DNA of 64,000 bases from Agromyces sp. CF514 (GTDB lineage: Bacteria > Actinomycetota > Actinomycetes > Actinomycetales > Microbacteriaceae), in contig NZ_FOZD01000001.1 in the NCBI RefSeq assembly GCF_900113185.1, positions 2,418,001 to 2,482,000 of the forward strand, read 5' to 3'. Shown piece after piece: positions 9,976 to 18,012 of this stretch (within the stretch, counting starts at the first letter, position 1; each line of letters opens with the position of its first letter). A program made the position numbers and the translations under genes. The notes beneath the pieces were generated by a model. The model was not told where the DNA came from. It worked only from the letters and a program-made list of their open reading frames with translations, and did not search any database.

Positions 9976-10150
9976 TGATGGGTTGGGAGGCTCCGCGAGG
10001 CGCGCGAGAACGCGCGATGCGGGTACCCAGCCATCTTAGGTTCGCAGAGACGCCACCCGCACATCATCACCAACTCGAAGAGCGCCTCGACTCACGGGAG
10101 GCGATGGGCCGGACTGATAGCCGGTTGCACGGGAGGAGAAGAGGGAGAGC

Positions 10151-11569
10151 ATGACGGACGTACTGATCGACCGGCCGGAACTCGAAGGGCTCGGCACGTA
10201 CGAGTTCGGGTGGGCCGACTCCGACGCAGCAGGAGCATCCGCGCGACGCGGAATCTCGCCGGAGGTCGTCGCCGACATCTCCGGACTGAAGAACGAGCCC
10301 GAATGGATGCTCCAGCGACGCCAGCGCGCGCTGCAGCTCTTCGAGCGCAAGCCCATGCCGACGTGGGGTGCCGATCTCAGCGAGATCGACTTCGACAACA
10401 TCAAGTACTTCGTGCGCTCGACCGAGAAGCAGGCCCAGACCTGGGAAGACCTGCCCGACGACATCAAGAACACGTACGAGAAGCTCGGCATCCCCGAGGC
10501 GGAGCGCCAGCGCCTCGTCGCCGGTGTCGCCGCGCAGTACGAGTCCGAGGTGGTCTACCACCAGATCAACGAAGAGCTCGAGCGCCAGGGCGTCATCTTC
10601 ATGGACACCGACACCGCCCTGAAGGAGCACCCCGAGTTCTTCGAGGAGTACTTCGGCACCGTGATCCCGGCGGGCGACAACAAGTTCGCCGCGCTGAACA
10701 CGGCCGTCTGGTCCGGCGGCTCGTTCGTCTACGTGCCGCCCGGCGTGCACGTCGAGATCCCGCTGCAGGCCTACTTCCGCATCAACACCGAGAACATGGG
10801 CCAGTTCGAGCGCACGCTGATCATCGCCGACGAGGGCAGCTACGTGCACTACATCGAGGGCTGCACGGCTCCCATCTACAAGAGCGACTCGCTGCACTCG
10901 GCCGTCGTCGAGATCATCGTGAAGAAGAACGCCCGCGTTCGCTACACGACGATCCAGAACTGGTCGAACAACGTCTACAACCTCGTGACCAAGCGGGCCA
11001 CCGCAGCCGAGGGCGCCACCATGGAGTGGATCGACGGCAACATCGGCTCGAAGGTCACGATGAAGTACCCGTCGATCTTCCTCATGGGCGAGCACGCCAA
11101 GGGCGAGACCCTCTCGGTCGCCTTCGCGGGCCCGGGCCAGCACCAGGACGCCGGCGCCAAGATGATCCACATGGCGCCGTACACGCAGAGCTCGATCGTC
11201 TCCAAGTCGATCGCCCGCGGCGGCGGTCGCGCCGGATACCGCGGCGAGGTCCGAGTCGATGCGAACGCCCATCACTCGGCGAACACCGTGCGCTGCGACG
11301 CGCTGCTCGTCGACACGATCTCCCGGTCCGACACGTACCCCGCGATCGACATCCGCGTCGACGACGTCGTGCTCGGGCACGAGGCCACCGTCTCGAAGGT
11401 CAGCGAGGAGCAGCTCTTCTACCTGATGAGCCGCGGCATGCCCGAAGACGAGGCCATGGCCATGATCGTGCGCGGCTTCATCGAGCCGATCGCGCGCGAG
11501 CTGCCGATGGAATACGCGATGGAACTCAACAAGCTCATCGAGATGGGCATGGAAGGATCGGTGGGCTAG
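10151..11569 (+). CDS. sufB: Fe-S cluster assembly scaffold protein SufB
   Basis: 472 residues, normal for SufB. It is a core part of the SufBCD scaffold on which Fe-S clusters are built. The family block from [16 protein letters not shown] to [11 protein letters not shown] is intact, with the conserved Cys in EGCTAP and the C-terminal interaction motif [12 protein letters not shown] that binds SufC. The ATG follows GAGGGAGAG. It is the first gene of sufB-sufD-Rieske-sufC-sufT. No sufR-type repressor precedes it; the neighbour upstream is divergent ctaA. Confidence 0.97.
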   Translation: MTDVLIDRPELEGLGTYEFGWADSDAAGASARRGISPEVVADISGLKNEPEWMLQRRQRALQLFERKPMPTWGADLSEIDFDNIKYFVRSTEKQAQTWEDLPDDIKNTYEKLGIPEAERQRLVAGVAAQYESEVVYHQINEELERQGVIFMDTDTALKEHPEFFEEYFGTVIPAGDNKFAALNTAVWSGGSFVYVPPGVHVEIPLQAYFRINTENMGQFERTLIIADEGSYVHYIEGCTAPIYKSDSLHSAVVEIIVKKNARVRYTTIQNWSNNVYNLVTKRATAAEGATMEWIDGNIGSKVTMKYPSIFLMGEHAKGETLSVAFAGPGQHQDAGAKMIHMAPYTQSSIVSKSIARGGGRAGYRGEVRVDANAHHSANTVRCDALLVDTISRSDTYPAIDIRVDDVVLGHEATVSKVSEEQLFYLMSRGMPEDEAMAMIVRGFIEPIARELPMEYAMELNKLIEMGMEGSVG

Positions 11570-11571
11570 CA

Positions 11572-12753
11572 GTGACCGCCCAGATGACCAGCACAGCCCT
11601 GCCCACGGCTGAGCAGCACGGACTCGTCGCGCACTCCGACGGCGCATTCGTGCCCGTGCAGACGCGCTCCGAGCGCTTCCGTTCGGTGCACGTCGAGGAC
11701 TTCGCCCCCGTCACCGGCCGCGAGCACGAGTGGAAGCTCTCGCCCGTCGCCGCCTTCGCCGACCTGACCGCCGGAGAGCTCGACGGCGGTCGACTCGAAC
11801 TGCGCACCGATGCCGTCGACGGCGTCGAGCTCTCGTGGATCGCCCGCGACGACGAGCGCATCGGTCGCGCCGGCGTCCCCGAGGAGCGCGCGTCGGCCAA
11901 CGCCTGGTCCAGCTTCGACGAGGCCCTGCTCATCCGCGTGACCGGCGACGACGAGAAGGTCGCGGTGATCACCCGCACCGCCCTCGGCACGGCACCGCGC
12001 GGCGCGCACACCGTCATCGAGATCACGCCGAACAGCCGCGCACTCATCGTGTTCGGCGGGGAGGGCGACGCCCGCCTCACCGAGAACGTCGAGATCATCG
12101 TCGGCGAGGGCGCATCGCTCACCGTCGTCTCGCTCCAGGAATGGAACGACGACGCGGTGCACCTCTCGAGCCAGTTCGCCCGCATCGGGCGCGACGCGTT
12201 CCTGAAGCACATCGTCGTCTCGCTGGGCGGCAAGGTTGTGCGGGTGAACCCGTCGACGCACCTCGCCGAGCAGGGCGCCGACATCGAGGCGCTCGGCCTC
12301 TACTTCGCCGACGCCGGCCAGCACCTCGAGCAGCAGGTCTTCGTGCACCACGACGCACCGCACACGCGCAGCCGGGTCACCTACAAAGGTGCGCTCCAGG
12401 GTGCGGGCGCGCGCAGCGTCTGGATCGGCGACGTGCTCATCGCGCAGAGCGCGCCGGGCACCGACAGCTACGAGCAGAACCGCAACCTCGTGCTGACCGA
12501 CGGCACGCGCGCCGACTCCGTGCCCAACCTCGAGATCGAGACCGGTGACATCGCCGGCGCAGGCCACGCGAGCGCCACCGGGCGCTTCGACGACGAGCAG
12601 CTCTTCTACCTCATGGCCCGCGGCATCACCGAGGCCGAGGCGCGTCGACTCGTCGTGCGCGGATTCCTCACCGAGATCGTGCAGAAGATCGGCTCTCCCG
12701 AGCTCGAGGCGCGCCTGACGGCCGCCGTCGAGGCCGAGCTGGAAGGGCGCTGA
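11572..12753 (+). CDS. sufD: Fe-S cluster assembly protein SufD
   Basis: 393 residues from GTG 11572, two bases after the sufB stop; GGAAGGA lies 14 bases ahead. ATG 11584 is the alternative start. It is the SufB paralogue and partner, recognisable from the C-terminal half (HTRSRVTYKGALQGAGARSVW, ATGRFDDEQLFYLMARG) and a divergent N-terminal half. It forms the SufBC2D complex. It precedes the Rieske gene with one base between stop and start. Confidence 0.95.
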   Translation: MTAQMTSTALPTAEQHGLVAHSDGAFVPVQTRSERFRSVHVEDFAPVTGREHEWKLSPVAAFADLTAGELDGGRLELRTDAVDGVELSWIARDDERIGRAGVPEERASANAWSSFDEALLIRVTGDDEKVAVITRTALGTAPRGAHTVIEITPNSRALIVFGGEGDARLTENVEIIVGEGASLTVVSLQEWNDDAVHLSSQFARIGRDAFLKHIVVSLGGKVVRVNPSTHLAEQGADIEALGLYFADAGQHLEQQVFVHHDAPHTRSRVTYKGALQGAGARSVWIGDVLIAQSAPGTDSYEQNRNLVLTDGTRADSVPNLEIETGDIAGAGHASATGRFDDEQLFYLMARGITEAEARRLVVRGFLTEIVQKIGSPELEARLTAAVEAELEGR

Positions 12754-12754
12754 C

Positions 12755-13081
12755 GTGACCTCCGTTCGTGTCTGCTCGGTCGCCGACCTCGCCGAGAACG
12801 AGGCATCCCGCTTCGTGCTCGAAGGCGTTCCGATCGCCGTCGTCAAGGACTCCGCGGGTGAGGTGTTCGCCATCGGCGACACCTGCACCCACGGCGACAT
12901 CTCGCTCGCCGAGGGGTTCGTCGAAGACGACACGCTCGAGTGCTGGGCGCACGGGTCGAAGTTCTCGCTGAAGACCGGCAAGCCGCTCACGCTCCCCGCC
13001 TACGAACCCGTGCCCGTCTACCAGGTGCAGATCACCGACGGCGACGTGCACATCGACCCCGCGGTCACCCTGACCGTCTGA
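12755..13081 (+). CDS. Rieske-type [2Fe-2S] ferredoxin (non-heme iron oxygenase ferredoxin-like)
   Basis: 108 residues from GTG 12755. Both Rieske half-motifs are intact: C44-T-H46 (CTHGDI) and C63-W-A-H66 (CWAHGSKF). There is no transmembrane segment, so it is soluble. The size equals that of dioxygenase ferredoxins, but its place between sufD and sufC argues for an electron-transfer or cluster-handling role in Fe-S assembly. That role is inferred from context only. It is one base after sufD and 50 bases before sufC. Confidence 0.92.
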   Translation: MTSVRVCSVADLAENEASRFVLEGVPIAVVKDSAGEVFAIGDTCTHGDISLAEGFVEDDTLECWAHGSKFSLKTGKPLTLPAYEPVPVYQVQITDGDVHIDPAVTLTV

Positions 13082-13131
13082 ATCAGCTTCCGGCCCGCGC
13101 GGCCGATCAACGAAAGAGAATCCCCATCACC

Positions 13132-13899
<768 letters not shown>

Positions 13900-13906
13900 G
13901 CGCGAG

Positions 13907-13912
13907 TAGACT
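13907..13912 (+). promoter_or_regulatory. -10 element placing a leaderless start at sufT
   Basis: TAGACT followed by exactly 7 bases and ATG 13920. Transcription would begin at or next to the A of the start codon, so this gene can be expressed apart from the suf operon. Confidence 0.5.
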
Positions 13913-13919
13913 CCCGTTC

Positions 13920-14249
13920 ATGGCCACCTCACTCGCACCTGAGCGATACGACGAGGTCGAAGAGGCGCTGAAAGACGTCGTCGACCCCGAACTCGGCGTC
14001 AACGTCGTCGACCTCGGGCTCATCTACGACCTCGGCTGGGATGACGAGAACAACGCGCTCATCATCCACATGACGCTCACGAGCGCCGGCTGCCCGCTGA
14101 CCGACGTGCTCGAGGAGCAGACCGCCGAAGCGCTCGACGGGGTCGTCGAGGCGTTCCGCATCAACTGGGTGTGGATGCCGCCGTGGGGCCCCGAGCGCAT
14201 CACCGACGACGGGCGCGACATGATGCGCGCGCTCGGCTTCGCCATCTGA
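13920..14249 (+). CDS. MIP18-family (DUF59) metal-sulfur cluster assembly factor, SufT-like
   Basis: 109 residues covering a single DUF59/MIP18 domain: ALKDVVDPELGVNVVDLGLIYDL and MTLTSAGCPLTDVLEEQ, with the conserved Cys in SAGCPL. Such proteins help deliver Fe-S clusters to targets. It lies 20 bases after sufC but has no clear ribosome binding site; instead TAGACT sits 7 bases before the ATG, suggesting its own leaderless promoter. It ends the suf cluster. No sufS or sufU follows. Confidence 0.92.
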   Translation: MATSLAPERYDEVEEALKDVVDPELGVNVVDLGLIYDLGWDDENNALIIHMTLTSAGCPLTDVLEEQTAEALDGVVEAFRINWVWMPPWGPERITDDGRDMMRALGFAI

Positions 14250-14268
14250 GGCGCATCGATTCGAATCG

Positions 14269-14305
14269 CGGATGCCGCGTGCAGCTCGGCTGCACGCGGC
14301 ATCCG
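14269..14305. terminator. Bidirectional hairpin terminator built on GGATGCC/GGCATCC
   Basis: CGGATGCCGCGTGCAG (14269-14284), loop CTCGG, then the exact complement to 14305: a 16-bp stem between convergent sufT and the M3 peptidase gene. It contains the heptamer CGGATGC and its complement found all over the window. Confidence 0.7.
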
Positions 14306-14343
14306 TCGTTCCGGGGCCGCCCTCGGGCGCCGGGCGCTCCAGC

Positions 14344-16398
14344 TCAGGCCAGGCCGCGCCGTGCGAGCAGCGGCTCGATCGACGCCTCCCGCCCGAGCAG
14401 CGCCCGGATCGAGTCCCGCGGATCGCGCGAGCCGCCTGGCGCGAGGATCTCGCTGCGGAACCGGTCGCCGTTCGCGCGCGTGGCGCCGCCCTGCTCCTCG
14501 AACCACGCCATGATGTCGGCGCCGGGCACCTCGCTCCAGATGTACGAGTAGTAGCCGGCGTCGTAGCCTCCGGCGAACACGTGGGCGAAGTACGTGCTCG
14601 CGTAGCGCGGCGGCACGAGCGGGTGTGCGAGTCCTGCGGCCTCGAGGGCCGCCTCCTCGAAGGCGGCGACGGCCTCGAGATCGCCCGGATCGGGGGCGGC
14701 TCCGGCCGTGACGCGATGCCAGGCCTGGTCGAGCACCGCCGCAGCGAGGTACTCGGCGGTCGAGAAGCCGGACTCGATGCCGGCCGTGGACCGCAGCCGA
14801 TCGAGCATCTGCTGCGGCATCCGTTCGCCCGTCTCGTGATGCACGGCGAAGTTCGCGAGGATCTCGGGTCGGATGAGCCAGAGTTCGTTCACCTGGCTCG
14901 GCAGTTCGACGAAGTCGCGGAAGACCCTGGTGCCGGCCTGCGACGGGTAGCGCACTCGCGCGAGCAGGCCGTGCAGGGCGTGCCCGAACTCGTGGAAGAG
15001 CGTGCCCGCCTCGTCGAAGGTGAGCAGGGTCGGCTCGTCGGCCGCGGGCTTCGGGATGTTGAGGTTGTTGACGACGACGGGCAGGTCGCCGGTGAGGTCG
15101 GACTGCTCGACGAGGGAACTCATCCACGCGCCGCCGCGCTTCGAGTCGCGCGTGTACAGGTCGAGCAGGTACAGCCCGACCGGCTCGCCGTCGTGCTCGA
15201 ACACCTCGTAGACGCGCGTGTCGGGGTGGAAGCCGATGAGGTCGGGCCGCGCCGTGAACGTGAGCCCGTAGAGCAGGTGCGCCGCGTGGAACACGCCGTC
15301 GACGAGCACGCGCTCGAACTCGAGGTGGCGGCGCACCTCGGCGGGGTCCAATGCGTCTTCGGCGGCCGCGACCCGCTCCGCCCGGAACGCCCAGTCGGAG
15401 GCCGCGAGCCCGCGCGCGCCCGCGGCGGACGCCTGGGAGGCGAGCTGCCGCCGCTCGCGCTCGACGTTGCGCATGGCCGGACCGGTGAGTTCGGACAGCA
15501 GCGCGGCGACCGCCTCCGGAGTGCCCGCGGTCTGCCCGGCGGTCACCGCAGCGGCGTGGGAGTCGAACCCGAGCAGTGCGGCGCGTTCGGCCCGCAGGCT
15601 CACGATCTCGAGGAGCACGGCGCGGGTGTCGTGCGCCCCGCCGCGGATCCCGCGCGCACGGGACGCGGCGAGCAGGGCGTCGCGCGTCGTCGGGTCCTCG
15701 AGCGAGGCGAGGGCCGGCTGCCCCGTCGGCAGCACCAGCGTGAGCAGCCATCCGTCGAGGTCCCGCGACGCTGCGGCCTCACGGGCCGCGGAGCGCGCGC
15801 CCGCGTCGAGTCCGGTGACGGCCGCGGCATCCGTCAACCGGAGGGCGAGGTCGTTCGTGTCGGCGAGCAGGTGCTGCTGGAATGCGGTGGTCAGCACGGA
15901 GAGCCGCTCGTTGATCGCGGCGAGCCGGGCTCGGCTGGCATGGTCGAGTGCAGCGCCCGCGAGCACGGCGTCGTGGTGGGTGCGCTCGACGAGGTATCGC
16001 TCGTCCGGCGCGAGATCGAGCTCATCGAGCCGGTCGAACAGCGACTGCACGCGTGCGAAGAGCCGTTGGTCGAGGCGGATGGTGTCGGAGTGGGCCGCGA
16101 GCAGCGGAGCGAACCGCGCGTCGAGGGCCTCGAGCTCGTCGTTCGTGTCGGCCGAGCTCGCATTCTCGAACACCGCCAGCACGCGATCCAACGCGAGTCC
16201 GGATCGTTCCAACGGCAGCATGGTGTTGGCGAACGTCGCGGCATCGGCATCGGCCACGATCGCGTCGACGGCCGCGCGCTGGGCGGACATGCCGGCCTCG
16301 ATCGCCTCGGCGAAGTGCTCGGGGCGGATGAGGCCGAACAGCGGCAGCCGGTAGGGCAGGGGACTGGGTTCGAGGAGGGGGTTCGTCGCGTCGGCCAT
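14344..16398 (-). CDS. M3 family zinc metallopeptidase (peptidyl-dipeptidase Dcp/oligopeptidase A type)
   Basis: 684 residues, usual for Dcp/OpdA. The gluzincin motif HEFGH is at about residues 469-473, in the context FDEAGTLFHEFGHALHGLL. No signal peptide is seen, so it should act on peptides in the cytoplasm. It starts ATG 16398 and is divergent from the methyltransferase with 30 bases between. Whether it trims tripeptides or dipeptides cannot be told from sequence; the family is sure. Confidence 0.93.
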   Translation of the reverse strand: MADATNPLLEPSPLPYRLPLFGLIRPEHFAEAIEAGMSAQRAAVDAIVADADAATFANTMLPLERSGLALDRVLAVFENASSADTNDELEALDARFAPLLAAHSDTIRLDQRLFARVQSLFDRLDELDLAPDERYLVERTHHDAVLAGAALDHASRARLAAINERLSVLTTAFQQHLLADTNDLALRLTDAAAVTGLDAGARSAAREAAASRDLDGWLLTLVLPTGQPALASLEDPTTRDALLAASRARGIRGGAHDTRAVLLEIVSLRAERAALLGFDSHAAAVTAGQTAGTPEAVAALLSELTGPAMRNVERERRQLASQASAAGARGLAASDWAFRAERVAAAEDALDPAEVRRHLEFERVLVDGVFHAAHLLYGLTFTARPDLIGFHPDTRVYEVFEHDGEPVGLYLLDLYTRDSKRGGAWMSSLVEQSDLTGDLPVVVNNLNIPKPAADEPTLLTFDEAGTLFHEFGHALHGLLARVRYPSQAGTRVFRDFVELPSQVNELWLIRPEILANFAVHHETGERMPQQMLDRLRSTAGIESGFSTAEYLAAAVLDQAWHRVTAGAAPDPGDLEAVAAFEEAALEAAGLAHPLVPPRYASTYFAHVFAGGYDAGYYSYIWSEVPGADIMAWFEEQGGATRANGDRFRSEILAPGGSRDPRDSIRALLGREASIEPLLARRGLA

Positions 16399-16416
16399 CC
16401 GCCGACCCTACCGGCA

Positions 16417-16422
16417 TAGAGT
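16417..16422 (+). promoter_or_regulatory. -10 element before the methyltransferase start
   Basis: TAGAGT followed by 6 bases and ATG 16429, the leaderless layout seen repeatedly in this window. Confidence 0.45.
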
Positions 16423-16428
16423 CGGAAC

Positions 16429-17259
16429 ATGACCGCCACCACCCCGAAGGACCCGACCGCCCGCGACGCCTATACGCACGGTCACCACGAGAGCGTGCTG
16501 CGCTCGCACACCTGGCGAACCGTCGAGAACTCGGCCGCCTACCTGCTGCCGCACCTCCGCGAGGGACTCGCGGTGCTCGACGTGGGCAGCGGACCCGGCA
16601 CGATCTCGCTCGACCTCGCGCGCCGTGTTCGCCCCGGACAGGTCATCGGGGTCGACGCCTCCGCTGAGATCGTCGCCCAGGCGTCAGGCCTGGCGGCGAG
16701 CTCGGGCGTCGAGAACGTCGAGTTCCGTGTGGGCGACGCGTACGCGCTCGAGTTCGACGACGCCTCGTTCGACGTGGTGCACGCGCACCAGGTGCTGCAG
16801 CACCTCGCGCACCCGATCGATGCACTGAAGGAATTCCGTCGGGTGCTTCGCCCCGGCGGCGTGCTCGCCGTGCGCGACGTCGACTACGGCGGCGTGCTCA
16901 CCTCGCCCGCGAGCGATGCGCTCACGCGTTGGCTGGAGCTCTACCATGCGGTGCATGCATGGAACGGCGGCGAGCCCGATGCGGGGCGCCACCTCAAGTC
17001 CTGGGTGCGCGCCGCAGGGTTCACCGAGGTGACCGCGACGGGATCCGTCTGGGTCTTCGCATCCGACGCCGAGCGCGAATGGTGGGGCGAGTCGTGGGCG
17101 CTGCGTGCCACCGAGTCCGCGTTCGCCGCCCACGCGATCGAATCCGGGCATTCGGATGTCGGCGAGCTCCAGCGCATCTCGGCCGGATGGCGCGAATGGA
17201 CGGCCGACTCCGACGGCTGGATGCTGATGCCGCACGCCGAGGTCATCGCTCGCGCGTGA
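16429..17259 (+). CDS. Class I SAM-dependent methyltransferase
   Basis: 276 residues. Motif I VLDVGSGPGTISLDLA (about 47-62), motif II acidic residue in IGVDAS, and FDVVHAHQVLQHLAHP plus FRRVLRPGGVLAVRD are the standard Rossmann-type SAM-binding elements of the UbiE/Coq5-like group. The substrate is unknown; the C-terminal half is rich in Trp. It stands alone, convergent with the genes that follow. The start is likely leaderless (TAGAGT at 16417). Confidence 0.88.
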   Translation: MTATTPKDPTARDAYTHGHHESVLRSHTWRTVENSAAYLLPHLREGLAVLDVGSGPGTISLDLARRVRPGQVIGVDASAEIVAQASGLAASSGVENVEFRVGDAYALEFDDASFDVVHAHQVLQHLAHPIDALKEFRRVLRPGGVLAVRDVDYGGVLTSPASDALTRWLELYHAVHAWNGGEPDAGRHLKSWVRAAGFTEVTATGSVWVFASDAEREWWGESWALRATESAFAAHAIESGHSDVGELQRISAGWREWTADSDGWMLMPHAEVIARA

Positions 17260-17269
17260 TCGACGAAAC

Positions 17270-17302
17270 AGCCCGCGGCGCGATCTGGTCGCGCCGCGGG
17301 CT
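17270..17302. terminator. Bidirectional GC-rich hairpin terminator
   Basis: AGCCCGCGGCGCGA, loop TCTGG, then the perfect complement: a 14-bp stem between the convergent methyltransferase and the small 76-residue gene. No T-run, as is common in actinobacteria. Confidence 0.65.
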
Positions 17303-17327
17303 GGGTTCACGGCCTACTCGGCCTGGA

Positions 17328-17558
17328 TCACCACTCGTCGTCGGAGTCGTCGGCCGACTGCGGCGGGACGACGCCGGCGAGGGTGACCCGGGTGCCGTCG
17401 TCGAGTTCGGCGATCGGCCGCCCCTCGAGCCAGGTCAGGGTCCAGTGGCCCGAGGCATCCGCTCGCTCCGCCTCGACTGCGGCGATGAGTTCGCGGAGGT
17501 CGCCGGGCACCGAAGCGGGCGGCTCGGCGCCGACCGTCCATCGTGTGCCGAGCTGCAT
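17328..17558 (-). CDS. Small conserved-type hypothetical protein (76 aa)
   Basis: 76 residues, MQLGTRWTVGAEPPASVP… to a very acidic tail …SADDSDDEW. I do not recognise the family. The ATG (17558-17556) shares one base with the stop of the GNAT gene upstream (TGATG), which supports real translation. There is no signal or membrane segment. The TLTWLEGRPIAELDDGTRV part looks like a small beta-rich domain. Confidence 0.65.
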   Translation of the reverse strand: MQLGTRWTVGAEPPASVPGDLRELIAAVEAERADASGHWTLTWLEGRPIAELDDGTRVTLAGVVPPQSADDSDDEW

Positions 17559-18004
17559 CAGGCGTGCATCTCGTAGGTCACCCAGCTGGTGCGGGTGGCG
17601 ACCTCGTCGTAGATGCGCTGCGCCGGCTCGTTGTCGGCGGCGGTGATCCACGAGACCCCGCCGGTGCCGACCTCTGCCGCACGCGCGTGCACGAACTCGA
17701 TGAGCGCGCGGCCGAGGCCGGAGCCGCGTGCCTCCTCGTCGACGTACAGGTCGTCGAGGTACATGCCCTTCGTCGCCGAGAGGCTGTCGGGAACGACCCG
17801 GAAGTGCGCGAGCCCGACCGGCTTGCCGTCTTCGTCGACGGCGAGGGCGGCGTGCAGCGGGTCGTGCTCGTCGCTGATCCAGTTCCAGACGATGAGCGCC
17901 TTCGCGTCGTCGAGCTCGGTCTCGTAGAACCGGCAGTACGCCTCGAACAGCGGCAGCCAGCCGAAGAAGTCCTCTTCGGCGGCGAGTCGGATCTCGTGTG
18001 TCAT
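17558..18004 (-). CDS. GNAT family N-acetyltransferase
   Basis: 148 residues, one GNAT domain. The acetyl-CoA binding motif A appears as DLYVDEEARGSGLGRALIEFV (R/Q-x-x-G-x-G/A core ARGSGLGRAL, about residues 91-100). The acceptor substrate is unknown. It lies 8 bases after valS on the same strand and overlaps the 76-residue gene, so all three can share a transcript. Confidence 0.9.
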   Translation of the reverse strand: MTHEIRLAAEEDFFGWLPLFEAYCRFYETELDDAKALIVWNWISDEHDPLHAALAVDEDGKPVGLAHFRVVPDSLSATKGMYLDDLYVDEEARGSGLGRALIEFVHARAAEVGTGGVSWITAADNEPAQRIYDEVATRTSWVTYEMHA

Positions 18005-18012
18005 GTGGCCCC

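Noticed and set aside
10067..11647. Long minus-strand open frame opposite sufB.
   Set aside because: Low-complexity His/Asp/Val/Leu-rich shadow of sufB codon usage with no ribosome binding site or homology.
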